Below, in pieces: positions 18,734 to 26,915 of a stretch of DNA of 64,000 bases. This DNA is from UBA11524 sp963590165. Lineage in GTDB: Bacteria > Bacillota > Clostridia > Christensenellales > Aristaeellaceae. The notes below the pieces were generated by a model, which ran no database searches, was not told the origin of the DNA, and saw only the letters and a program-made list of their open reading frames with translations. Every line of letters begins with the position of its first letter. Positions within the stretch are counted from its first letter, which is position 1. A program made the position numbers and the translations under genes. The stretch spans positions 3,763 through 67,762 of the forward strand of contig CAVANO010000043.1 of NCBI GenBank assembly GCA_963590165.1, written 5' to 3'.

Positions 18734-19738
18734 TCAGATGGTTGCAAAGCCGCTCAGCACAAAGAGTTGCTGATAGGAACGGATGGCGAATCGATCGGTC
18801 ATGCAGGAAATGTAATCGCAGACGGCACGTGCTGTGCCTTCGCGGTAGCCGATGAGCACAAATTCCTCCGGCATATCGCCGGGATGCTCGCTATAGTATT
18901 GGAAAAGATGGCGGATGACATGGTCACACTTTTCTTCCTCTGCCTGCCGCCATGAATCGCGATAAACGCGGGCAAACATGAACTCGCGCAGCCCGTCCAT
19001 GGCAGACTGCACCAGCGGCGACATGGACAGCATCGGCTGATCCATGCTGGATTTAACGATGTCTGTGATCATGGTGTTGATGCGCTCGCCGTGCGTTTGA
19101 CCGAGCACATTCAGGCAGTCTGCAGGGAGTTCATGCGGCTGGAGGATCCCGCCGCGAAGCGCGTCATCAAGGTCATGATTGAGGTAAGCAATGCGGTCGG
19201 CACGGCGAACACACTGCCCTTCAAGCGTTGTTGGAAATTGCTTGCCGGAGTGACAGAGGATGCCATCGCGCACCTCCCACGTCAGGTTCAGCCCGTCGCC
19301 GCCGTTTTCAAGCACCTCGACGCAACGCTTTGATTGTTCGTTGTGGCGGAAACCTTCAGGCATGAGGGCGTCCAGCGTGCGTTCGCCGATGTGCCCGAAT
19401 GGCGTATGCCCTAAGTCATGACCAAGCGCGATGGCTTCAGTCAGATCCTCATTCAGCCGCAGGCAGCGCGCAATGGTTCGTGCAATCTGGGCGACTTCAA
19501 GCGTATGCGTCAGGCGCGTGCGGTAATGGTCGCCTTCAGGTGAGAGGAAGACCTGTGTCTTGTACTTGAGCCGCCGAAAGGATTTACAGTGAATGATGCG
19601 GTCGCGGTCGCGCTGGAAATCTGTTCGCATGGGACATGGCGCGATTTGCTTTTCGCGTCCCTTGGTATCCGCAGAGCACTTGGCAAAGGAAGACAGCCGC
19701 TGCCGTTCCTCGTCTTCGAGTCGTTCACGAATGGTCAT
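18734..19738 (-). CDS. dgt: Deoxyguanosinetriphosphate triphosphohydrolase-like HD protein
   Basis: Hydrolyses dNTPs to deoxynucleosides and triphosphate in characterised members. 334 residues. HD-domain ligands are visible: RLTHTLEVAQIAR, then GHDLGHTPFGHIGE, and the downstream Asp in RIAYLNHDLDDA. The N-terminus has the Dgt hallmark RDRIIHCKSFRRLKYKTQVF. AAGGAGG before ATG 19738. It is the first gene of the run leading to dnaG, 135 bases upstream of the primase start, an order seen in many clostridia. Confidence 0.93.
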   Translation of the reverse strand: MTIRERLEDEERQRLSSFAKCSADTKGREKQIAPCPMRTDFQRDRDRIIHCKSFRRLKYKTQVFLSPEGDHYRTRLTHTLEVAQIARTIARCLRLNEDLTEAIALGHDLGHTPFGHIGERTLDALMPEGFRHNEQSKRCVEVLENGGDGLNLTWEVRDGILCHSGKQFPTTLEGQCVRRADRIAYLNHDLDDALRGGILQPHELPADCLNVLGQTHGERINTMITDIVKSSMDQPMLSMSPLVQSAMDGLREFMFARVYRDSWRQAEEEKCDHVIRHLFQYYSEHPGDMPEEFVLIGYREGTARAVCDYISCMTDRFAIRSYQQLFVLSGFATI

Positions 19739-19852
19739 GAAAAAACGCCTCCTTCCGCTGAGCCGTCAAAGCGTTCGATCGATTTGAATAGGAATTTCAA
19801 TATGTAATTACAACATTTTCACTGAAAATCCTTGTCATTTGCGCGAAAAAAT

Positions 19853-19885
19853 AAAAAAAGTCCGAAAGCAACAGCCTTCGGACTT
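19853..19885 (-). terminator. Intrinsic terminator after the ROK kinase gene
   Basis: Minus strand AAGTCCGAAGGC, a short loop, GCTTTCGGACTT and a T-run, just after the stop at 19902. Confidence 0.92.
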
Positions 19886-19901
19886 GGTGAACTGATTGGA
19901 T

Positions 19902-20846
19902 TTACTTGCCGAGCATTGCGGCACCAATGATGCCTGCATCCGCACCGAGCTGTGCCAGCTCGATCTGCGCGAAAGGCAGCGCCTTGTAGAGTACGTAGCG
20001 TTTCGTTTCCTCGCGGACGGCATTGAGCAGGAAATCACCGGACTTGCTGACGCCGCCGCCGAGCACGATGACTTCAGGGTCGAAGAAGTTGACGATGCTG
20101 GCGATGAACTGGCCGAGGTAATTCGCATAGCGGTGGAATACCTTCAGACCGATTTCGTCGCCGCGCTTTGCGGCATCGAAGACAATCTTAGCATTCACGC
20201 GGGACAGGTCGCCTTCGCAGACGGACACAATTTCGCTTTCCGGATGAACAGCGCACAGTTCGCGCGCCATACGGATGACGGCAGTTGCAGAGCAGTAGCG
20301 CTCGGCACAGCCGTAATTGCCGCAGTTGCAAGGTTCGCCGTTCAGCTCAAAAATGACGTGACCGATTTCACTGCCGACGCCGTGGAAGCCGTTCCATACC
20401 TTGCCGTTGATGATGATGCCACCGCCGACACCGGTGCCGAGCGTAATGAAAACGCTGCTGTCCGCGCCGGCACTGACGCCTGCGACATTCTCCGCAAGAC
20501 CGGCGACTGTTGCATCGTTGCCGATGAAGACGGGCTTGGCGATGTGCTTGTTGAATTCCTGCACGAACGGTGCGTCATACCAGCCGAGATTGTTGCAGAA
20601 GGCAATATTGCCGGTGCGCGGGTCAACGACACTGGGAACGCCTGCGCCAATAGCCTTGACATCGCCAAGCGTGTAGCCGCCCTTGTCAATCGTATCCAGC
20701 ACGCAATCAGCGATTGCCTTGACCTGCATGTCAAAGGGAATGTTGGTCGTGGTTGGAATGCCGCCCTTGCAGAGAATCTTGCCATTTTCGTCCACCAGAC
20801 CGACCTGAATGCCGGTGCCGCCGACGTCGATGCCTACATAAATCAT
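19902..20846 (-). CDS. glcK: ROK-family sugar kinase, probable glucokinase
   Basis: 314 residues. ATP phosphate-1 motif GIDVGGTGIQVGLVD at the start, phosphate-2 SVFITLGTGVGGGII, and the ROK zinc signature with CNCGNYGCAERYCS; sugar-binding GNDATVAGLAE and GSEIGHV hold the catalytic Asp and the glucose-contacting Glu/His. It lacks a DNA-binding domain, so it is a kinase rather than a ROK repressor. It is the third gene of a HAD phosphatase-hprK-ROK run, linking it to carbon control. Confidence 0.9.
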   Translation of the reverse strand: MIYVGIDVGGTGIQVGLVDENGKILCKGGIPTTTNIPFDMQVKAIADCVLDTIDKGGYTLGDVKAIGAGVPSVVDPRTGNIAFCNNLGWYDAPFVQEFNKHIAKPVFIGNDATVAGLAENVAGVSAGADSSVFITLGTGVGGGIIINGKVWNGFHGVGSEIGHVIFELNGEPCNCGNYGCAERYCSATAVIRMARELCAVHPESEIVSVCEGDLSRVNAKIVFDAAKRGDEIGLKVFHRYANYLGQFIASIVNFFDPEVIVLGGGVSKSGDFLLNAVREETKRYVLYKALPFAQIELAQLGADAGIIGAAMLGK

Positions 20847-20898
20847 GGGGAAACGCCTCCAATTAGTTATTTGTGATAGAATGCGGCGGATATGCCGC

Positions 20899-21834
20899 TT
20901 ATTCTTGATTTTCGGGATGATTGCGCTTCATAATCATTTCCGTCATCCTGCGGTCGAGCTCACGTGCTGCACTGAAACCGAGCCGCTTCATCGAGAGATT
21001 TCGCGCAGCTACCTCGATGATGATGGCGAGATTGCGTCCCGGACGAACCGGCATGGTCTGGCTGGGCACCTTGACGCCAAGGATGGTGACGTATTCGTCA
21101 TTCAGCCCGAGTCGGTCATATTCTTTGCCCTCGACCCACTTTTCCATGTGGATGACGAGGTCGATGGACTTGCTCTGCGCGACGGCGCCGATGCCGTACA
21201 TCGAACGAATGTCGATGATACCGATGCCGCGGATTTCCATGAAGTGGCGAACCATTTCGGGACATTCGCCTGTCAGGCGGCTGTCGGAAACGCGGCAGAT
21301 ATCCACTACATCATCTGCAACCAGCTGATGACCACGCCGAATCAGTTCCAGCGCAGCCTCGCTCTTGCCGACACCACTGTCGCCGGTAATCAGGATGCCC
21401 ATGCCGTAGACAGACACGAGCACGCCATGACGCGTGACGCGCGGTGCAAGGCAGCGATTCAGGTAGTTGATGGCGTTGAAGAAGAACTTCGTTGTTACCA
21501 TCGTCGACTGGTAAATGGCGATGTTCCTTGCGGCTGCAGCCTCGAGCAGTTCATCAGGCGGATTCATGCCGCGGCAGATGACGACGCAGGGGATGTCGAA
21601 CGAGAAGTAATTTTTTAGCATCTCGCGGCGGACATCGGGGTCAAGATTCTCCAAATACGTCATTTCAACCTTGCCGATAACCTGCGGACGCTCGAATGGG
21701 AAGTACTCATAAAATCCGCAGAACTGCATACCAGGACGGTTCAGGTCAGTCGTGCGGATATCCCATTCGGTCTGGGTGGAAGGTGACAGCACCGTTAGCT
21801 GGAGTGCCTTGACGAAATCAGCGGCCTGTACCAT
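20899..21834 (-). CDS. hprK: HPr kinase/phosphorylase
   Basis: Phosphorylates HPr on Ser46 to drive CcpA-type catabolite repression, and reverses it. 311 residues. N-terminal domain to about 130, then catalytic RHGVLVSVYGMG with His136, Walker A GDSGVGKS (151-158), DDVVDICRVSD, and the HprK signature EIRGIGIIDIRSMYGIGAV. It sits between the HAD gene and the ROK kinase with gaps of 30 and 52 bases. cre-like sequences upstream of nfnA would be natural targets if CcpA exists. Confidence 0.97.
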   Translation of the reverse strand: MVQAADFVKALQLTVLSPSTQTEWDIRTTDLNRPGMQFCGFYEYFPFERPQVIGKVEMTYLENLDPDVRREMLKNYFSFDIPCVVICRGMNPPDELLEAAAARNIAIYQSTMVTTKFFFNAINYLNRCLAPRVTRHGVLVSVYGMGILITGDSGVGKSEAALELIRRGHQLVADDVVDICRVSDSRLTGECPEMVRHFMEIRGIGIIDIRSMYGIGAVAQSKSIDLVIHMEKWVEGKEYDRLGLNDEYVTILGVKVPSQTMPVRPGRNLAIIIEVAARNLSMKRLGFSAARELDRRMTEMIMKRNHPENQE

Positions 21835-21864
21835 AGAAGACCTCCTTCGTGTTGTAGGGCAGAA

Positions 21865-22668
21865 TCAGAACACCATTTGCCGGATATAGCGCGCAACGCC
21901 GTCCTCCTGATTCGTTCCGCAGACGGCAAAGCCCAGTTGCTTGACATCCTCGCGTCCATTGCCCATGCAGACACCGATCCCGGCGGCTTGCAGCATGGAA
22001 ACATCGTTTAAACTGTCGCCGAATGCCATGCACTCGGACAATGGAAATCCCAATTCATCGGCGCAGACGGCAAGCGCATGTCCCTTCGTTGCGTTCGGCG
22101 GATTGACTTCGAGGAAGTATGGCTTGGAGCATGTCAGAGAAAGCGTGCTGCCGAAAAGCTGACGTGCCTCTGTCAGCATGGCAGCAATCCGCTCAGGTTC
22201 CGCCATGATAAGAATCTTGGTCGTGGGAGCAGTCAGGTACTGTTCGAGGTCGCCGACATACACGCCTTGCAGGGACGAACTTTCAGCATACGCCTCAGCG
22301 TAGTGACCATGCTGATTATAATAGAAGCAATCGCCTGCGTACGTTTGGGCATAGCAACCGTGACCTTGCGCAAATCTGGCAACAGTGCGCGCGATGTCCG
22401 TCGGAATCAGCAACTCGTGGAGCTTCGTGCCATCCGGTGCGGAAATAACGGCACCGTTGGCGGAAATGACACGCGATGCACAATCGATGCGGCGCAGTGT
22501 GTTGAGCATGCTGCTGAACGTCCGTCCACTGGCTGGCAGAATGTGGATACCCATGCTACGTGCCTGATGGAGAATGGCAACCGTTTCATCGGAAACGGTG
22601 CGGTCATCCCGAAGAAGCGTATCATCCAGGTCAAACGCGATGGCGCGAATGGGCGGATGCGAGTTCAA
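21865..22668 (-). CDS. HAD-superfamily Cof-type phosphatase
   Basis: 267 residues. HAD motif I DLDDTLLRDD with the nucleophile Asp, motif II in ILPASGRTF, Lys motif NATKGHALAV and motif IV AFGDSLNDVSML, with the alpha/beta C2 cap between. These usually dephosphorylate sugar phosphates or flavin precursors; the substrate cannot be read from sequence. The start is likely TTG at 22668, with GAGG 8 bases upstream; the GTG at 22677 lies within that ribosome site. First gene of the hprK operon. Confidence 0.85.
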   Translation of the reverse strand: MNSHPPIRAIAFDLDDTLLRDDRTVSDETVAILHQARSMGIHILPASGRTFSSMLNTLRRIDCASRVISANGAVISAPDGTKLHELLIPTDIARTVARFAQGHGCYAQTYAGDCFYYNQHGHYAEAYAESSSLQGVYVGDLEQYLTAPTTKILIMAEPERIAAMLTEARQLFGSTLSLTCSKPYFLEVNPPNATKGHALAVCADELGFPLSECMAFGDSLNDVSMLQAAGIGVCMGNGREDVKQLGFAVCGTNQEDGVARYIRQMVF

Positions 22669-22761
22669 GCAGTTCACCTCACATAAATGCGTTCCTCTTC
22701 TATTATAGCAAAAAAATCGCCATGATTCTATACATTTTTCGCGAAAAAGGTTGAATTTCGT

Positions 22762-22822
22762 GAAAATTGTCCCAGAAAGGCAGGAGTTTTTAGTTTGTGG
22801 TTGAAAATTATCATAGAAAGAC
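22762..22822 (+). promoter_or_regulatory. Two 20-bp direct repeats upstream of the GH3 gene (putative operator)
   Basis: GAAAATTGTCCCAGAAAGGC (22762-22781) and GAAAATTATCATAGAAAGAC (22803-22822) match at 16 of 20 positions with a 41-bp period, about four DNA turns. They lie 58-118 bases before the GH3 start. Confidence 0.45.
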
Positions 22823-22879
22823 GACGAATGCAGTTTTGTTCTGCATCGTGTTTGCTTTTTTCGGAAGGAGATTTGAAAG

Positions 22880-24970
22880 ATGATGAACCGGGATGAAGCA
22901 CGCCGTATGGCGCATGAACTCGTTTCGCAAATGACGCTTGAGGAGAAGGCGTCGCAGCTCCGTTATGATTCGCCGGCGATTGACCGGCTGGGTATTCCTG
23001 CTTACAACTGGTGGAATGAGGCGCTTCACGGCGTGGCGCGTGCAGGCACGGCAACGGTGTTCCCGCAGGCAATTGGTCTCGCGGCGATTTTTGACGAGGA
23101 TTTCCACGAGAAGGTGGCCAGTGTCATCAGTACCGAGGCGCGGGCAAAGTACAACGGGCAGTCTGCACACGGTGACCGTGATATTTACAAGGGACTGTCG
23201 ATGTGGAGCCCAAATATCAATATCTTCCGCGACCCCCGCTGGGGACGCGGGCACGAGACGTACGGCGAGGATCCGTATCTGACTTCACGGCTCGGCGTGC
23301 GCTTCATCAAGGGATTGCAGGGCAACGGCAAGTACCTGAAGGTTGCCGCCTGCGCGAAGCATTTCGCAGTGCACTCCGGACCTGAGGCAATCCGTCATTC
23401 CTTTGATGCGGTTGCCAGTAAGAAGGATATGGCGGAAACGTATCTGCCGGCATTCGAGGCGGCCGTAAAGGAAGCGAAAGTCGAGAGCGTCATGGGTGCG
23501 TATAACCGCGTCAACGGCGAACCTGCCTGCGGCTCGAAAACGCTGCTTGTGGACATCCTGCGCGACAAGTGGCAATTTGAGGGACATGTGACCTCCGACT
23601 GCTGGGCAATCCGCGACTTCCATGAGCATCATCATGTGACGGACACCGCGCCTGAATCGGCGGCACTGGCCATCAAGAACGGCTGCGATGTCAACTGCGG
23701 CAATACGTATCTGCATATGCTGACGGCGTATCAGGAAGGACTTGTCACGGAAGAACAAATTACGACCGCTTGCGAGCGTATGTACACGACACGCTATCTG
23801 CTCGGCTGCTTTGCGGACGACTGCGAATACGACCAGATTCCGTTCACCGAAAATGACACGGATGAGCACGATGCGCTGGCACTTGAAGCAGCGGAAAAAT
23901 GCATGGTTCTGCTGCGCAATGACGGCATCCTGCCGCTGGATGCAAAGAAAATCCGCACAATCGGCGTTGTCGGTCCGAATGCGGACAGCATTCCGGCACT
24001 TGAGGGCAATTACAACGGGCGTTCCAGCCGCTATGTGACCTTCCTTGCAGGGCTCCGCGCCTACGCGAAGGAGCATGGTATCCGCGTACTTTACAGCGAG
24101 GGATGCCACCTGTTCAGAGACCGCGTGCAGGGACTTGGCATGAAGGATGACCGCATCGCCGAAACGAAGCTGGTCGCCGAAAATGCTGATGTTGTGATTG
24201 CTTGCGTCGGTCTGGATGCGACGCTTGAAGGCGAGGAAGGCGACACGGGCAATGCATTCGCTTCCGGCGATAAGACAACGCTGGATATTCCGGCAAGTCA
24301 GCAGCGGATGCTGGATGCACTTGCGGAGACCGGCAAGCCGTTCGTGACTGTGATCGCGGCAGGCTCGGCACTCAATGTGCCGCAAGGCAATGCGGAAATC
24401 ATGGCATGGTATCCCGGTCAGGCTGGCGGCACGGCGCTGGCAGAGATTCTATTTGGTGAGGTCAACCCGTCCGGACATCTGCCGGTGACGTTCTATCATG
24501 ATGTGTCGGAACTGCCTGATTTTACGGATTACGCCATGACGAACCGCACGTACCGCTATTTTGACGGCAAATCACTCTATCCGTTCGGCTATGGGCTGTC
24601 CTATACAACGTTTGACATTGACAATGCCGCTGTTGACGCAGAAACAGGCTGGGTGACGGCTACGGTCGAAAATACCGGTAAACTTGACGGTGAAGCGGTT
24701 GTGCAGGTGTATGTCCGCAATCTCGACAGCCGCTTTGAAACGCCGCATGCGCATCTGGCAGGTTTTACGCGGATTGCGCTGCAGGTTGGCGAAAAGAAGC
24801 AGATTGCTGTTTCGCTGGATCGGAACGCATTCACGGTGGTCAATGACGAGGGCGAGCGTGTGGCAGACGGAAAGTGCTATGAGGTATTCTGCGGATTGTC
24901 ACAGCCTGATGAACGCTCGAAAGAACTGACTGGCAGCGAGCCTGTCCGGATGACGATTCAATTTGAGTAA
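22880..24970 (+). CDS. Glycoside hydrolase family 3, probable beta-xylosidase/beta-glucosidase
   Basis: 696 residues with no signal peptide, so intracellular and acting on imported oligosaccharides. The N-terminal TIM barrel has WWNEALHGVARAG, SPNINIFRDPRWGRGHETYGEDP and KHFAVHSGPE; the nucleophile is D240 in HVTSDCWAI. The second alpha/beta sandwich holds VGPNADS and the variable acid/base region (LEGEEGDTGN), and the protein ends with a fibronectin-III-like module (about 585-690). SDCWAI and WWNEALHG resemble beta-xylosidases. Followed at 15 bases by a secreted peptidase-like gene. Confidence 0.93.
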   Translation: MMNRDEARRMAHELVSQMTLEEKASQLRYDSPAIDRLGIPAYNWWNEALHGVARAGTATVFPQAIGLAAIFDEDFHEKVASVISTEARAKYNGQSAHGDRDIYKGLSMWSPNINIFRDPRWGRGHETYGEDPYLTSRLGVRFIKGLQGNGKYLKVAACAKHFAVHSGPEAIRHSFDAVASKKDMAETYLPAFEAAVKEAKVESVMGAYNRVNGEPACGSKTLLVDILRDKWQFEGHVTSDCWAIRDFHEHHHVTDTAPESAALAIKNGCDVNCGNTYLHMLTAYQEGLVTEEQITTACERMYTTRYLLGCFADDCEYDQIPFTENDTDEHDALALEAAEKCMVLLRNDGILPLDAKKIRTIGVVGPNADSIPALEGNYNGRSSRYVTFLAGLRAYAKEHGIRVLYSEGCHLFRDRVQGLGMKDDRIAETKLVAENADVVIACVGLDATLEGEEGDTGNAFASGDKTTLDIPASQQRMLDALAETGKPFVTVIAAGSALNVPQGNAEIMAWYPGQAGGTALAEILFGEVNPSGHLPVTFYHDVSELPDFTDYAMTNRTYRYFDGKSLYPFGYGLSYTTFDIDNAAVDAETGWVTATVENTGKLDGEAVVQVYVRNLDSRFETPHAHLAGFTRIALQVGEKKQIAVSLDRNAFTVVNDEGERVADGKCYEVFCGLSQPDERSKELTGSEPVRMTIQFE

Positions 24971-24985
24971 AGGGGATTCTTTCCA

Positions 24986-25879
24986 ATGAAGAAGTTTGCT
25001 GCATTGCTCCTGATGGCTGTTCTGCTGATGACATCGTTGGTGACGGCGAATGCTGAAGTGGAACGCTCTGAATTGCTGGACGCGGCATTTTCCATGCTGG
25101 AGGAAGGAAATGATTTTCTTCGCCGCTACAACGAAATTACCGGTGCGGATGTGCAGGCGGTGTTTACGTATGGTTGTCCGTACTTCTTCGGCGGCAAGGG
25201 CGATACCGAGGCAACACAAACGCGTCTGTTCTCCCGCGCACCCCTGTACGGCAAGCGCGAAATCTGGGAGCAGACACGCTTCTATCAAAAAGGTTCGTAT
25301 TATCTTTACGGCTTTGATTGTTCCGGCTTTACGCAGTGGGTATACGCACAGGCAGGACTGCCGGCACATGACTCACTGTCCAGCATGATTCTTGAGTATG
25401 GTAAATATGGCAAGAATCAGATTTACAGCCACCGCAAGGGCAAGGAAATGCCTTCGTATGACAAGCTGGCGGAGAATCTGCAGGTCGGCGATCTGCTCGT
25501 TGCGAAGAAGCGTGCACGTCATGTGATGATGTTCATCGGTACGCTGCGCGATTTCGGTTACACCGAGGAGGAATTGCCGGAACTTGCGGATTATCTGGAC
25601 TACGCGCTGGTGATTCACTGCGGTCCGAATTTTGATTACACCGACCGCATTCAGGCATTCCTCGATGCAAATCAGGATGACCCATACTATCAGGGCGTAA
25701 AGACAACCGACGGCGGCGTTGCCATCTCCATCATCGGCATTTCGTTCGAGGATGCGCCGAATCAGGGATACTATGGCGTGAATGACTTCGCGTGGTTCGA
25801 GATGCCGGACGGCTATAAGCTGACCATCTGGGATCTGCCAAATGCAACGTCGTTCTGCTGGTTCCGCATGAATCCGTAA
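24986..25879 (+). CDS. Secreted NlpC/P60-like cysteine peptidase
   Basis: 297 residues with a signal peptide (1-22, ending VTANA). The catalytic region is visible: Cys in YGFDCSGFTQWVY (about residue 111), His in RHVMMFIG (about 175), and a third polar residue in LVIHCGP, all typical of NlpC/P60 enzymes that cut peptidoglycan stem peptides. There is no SH3 or LysM anchor. Start ATG 24986 with AAAGGGG upstream. It shares a transcript with the GH3 gene, an unexpected partner; the link may be no more than shared expression. Confidence 0.8.
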   Translation: MKKFAALLLMAVLLMTSLVTANAEVERSELLDAAFSMLEEGNDFLRRYNEITGADVQAVFTYGCPYFFGGKGDTEATQTRLFSRAPLYGKREIWEQTRFYQKGSYYLYGFDCSGFTQWVYAQAGLPAHDSLSSMILEYGKYGKNQIYSHRKGKEMPSYDKLAENLQVGDLLVAKKRARHVMMFIGTLRDFGYTEEELPELADYLDYALVIHCGPNFDYTDRIQAFLDANQDDPYYQGVKTTDGGVAISIIGISFEDAPNQGYYGVNDFAWFEMPDGYKLTIWDLPNATSFCWFRMNP

Positions 25880-25883
25880 AAAA

Positions 25884-25897
25884 TGGTAACGCTTTCA
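25884..25897. promoter_or_regulatory. cre-like site upstream of nfnA
   Basis: TGGTAACGCTTTCA matches the Bacillus-type cre consensus TGWAANCGNTNWCA with two mismatches. It is about 100 bp upstream of the nfnA promoter. A related TGAACGTTTCA lies at about 25921. hprK is present in the window; ccpA is not seen. Confidence 0.3.
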
Positions 25898-25982
25898 GTT
25901 TCAGAGCGATGCGGTTGAAGTGAACGTTTCATGAAAAATGATGACTTTGGCATGGAAAATACAATAAAAGCACATTTTAATC

Positions 25983-26011
25983 TTGCAAAGTTTCATGAAT
26001 CGCGATATAAT
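25983..26011 (+). promoter_or_regulatory. Promoter of nfnA-nfnB
   Basis: -35 TTGCAA (25983-25988), 17-bp spacer, -10 TATAAT (26006-26011). Confidence 0.8.
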
Positions 26012-26060
26012 TAATCGATAACCGATCCGGTTGACATCTTTTTAACAAGAGGAAGGATGG

Positions 26061-26915
26061 TTGGCTAACATGTATCCAATCGTAAAGAAGCGCACGCTCA
26101 ATGAGTCGGTTACGCTCATGGAGATCGAGGCGCCGCTGGTTGCGCGCAAGGCGCTGCCGGGGCAGTTCATCATTTTCCGCATTGACGAAGAGGGAGAGCG
26201 GATTCCTCTGACGATTGCGGGCTACGACCGTGAAAAGGGCACCGTCACGATCATCTTCCAGAAGGTCGGCTATTCGACCATGAAACTGGATACCCTCAAT
26301 GAGGGCGATGCATTGCTGGACTTCGTAGGTCCGCTCGGTGAGCCGAGCCACACCGAAGGCGTCAAGCGTGCGGCAGTCATCGGCGGCGGCTTGGGCGTTG
26401 CGATCGCGTATCCGCAGGCAAAGGCATTGCATGAGGCTGGCTGTGAAGTTGACCTGATTGTCGGCTTCCGCAATGAGTCTCTCATCATTCTGAAGGATGA
26501 GTTGACCGCATCGTGCACCGACTTGACCATCATGACCGATGATGGCTCGAACGGTCACAAGGGCTTCGTGACGCAGGCACTGCAGGAAAAACTCGATGCA
26601 GGCAAGCAGTATGACGAGGTGATCGCCATTGGACCGCTACCGATGATGAAGGCGGTCTGCGACCTGACGAAGCCGCATAATCTCAAGACGATCGTTTCCA
26701 TGAACCCGATTATGATCGATGGTACCGGTATGTGCGGCGGCTGCCGCGTGACGGTCGGCGGCGTGACGAAGTTTGCATGCGTCGATGGTCCTGACTTCGA
26801 TGGTCATCTCATCGACTGGGACGAAGCAATCGCCCGCGGCCGTATGTTCCGCGATGAAGAAAAGCGTAGCATGGAGAAATTCCATACTTGCCGCCTGACG
26901 GGAGGTGTTCGATAA
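26061..26915 (+). CDS. nfnA: NADH-dependent reduced ferredoxin:NADP+ oxidoreductase, subunit A
   Basis: FAD and [2Fe-2S] subunit of the electron-bifurcating transhydrogenase NfnAB (also called sulfide dehydrogenase beta). 284 residues: FAD-binding barrel with RIPLTIAGYD, NAD site VIGGGLGVAIAYPQ, and the C-terminal [2Fe-2S] cysteines in GTGMCGGCRVTVGG...KFACVDGP. The start is TTG 26061 or ATG 26070; AGAGGAAGG (26049-26057) suits TTG better. It overlaps nfnB by one base (TAATG). The pair balances NADH, NADPH and ferredoxin pools in fermentation. Confidence 0.93.
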   Translation: MANMYPIVKKRTLNESVTLMEIEAPLVARKALPGQFIIFRIDEEGERIPLTIAGYDREKGTVTIIFQKVGYSTMKLDTLNEGDALLDFVGPLGEPSHTEGVKRAAVIGGGLGVAIAYPQAKALHEAGCEVDLIVGFRNESLIILKDELTASCTDLTIMTDDGSNGHKGFVTQALQEKLDAGKQYDEVIAIGPLPMMKAVCDLTKPHNLKTIVSMNPIMIDGTGMCGGCRVTVGGVTKFACVDGPDFDGHLIDWDEAIARGRMFRDEEKRSMEKFHTCRLTGGVR

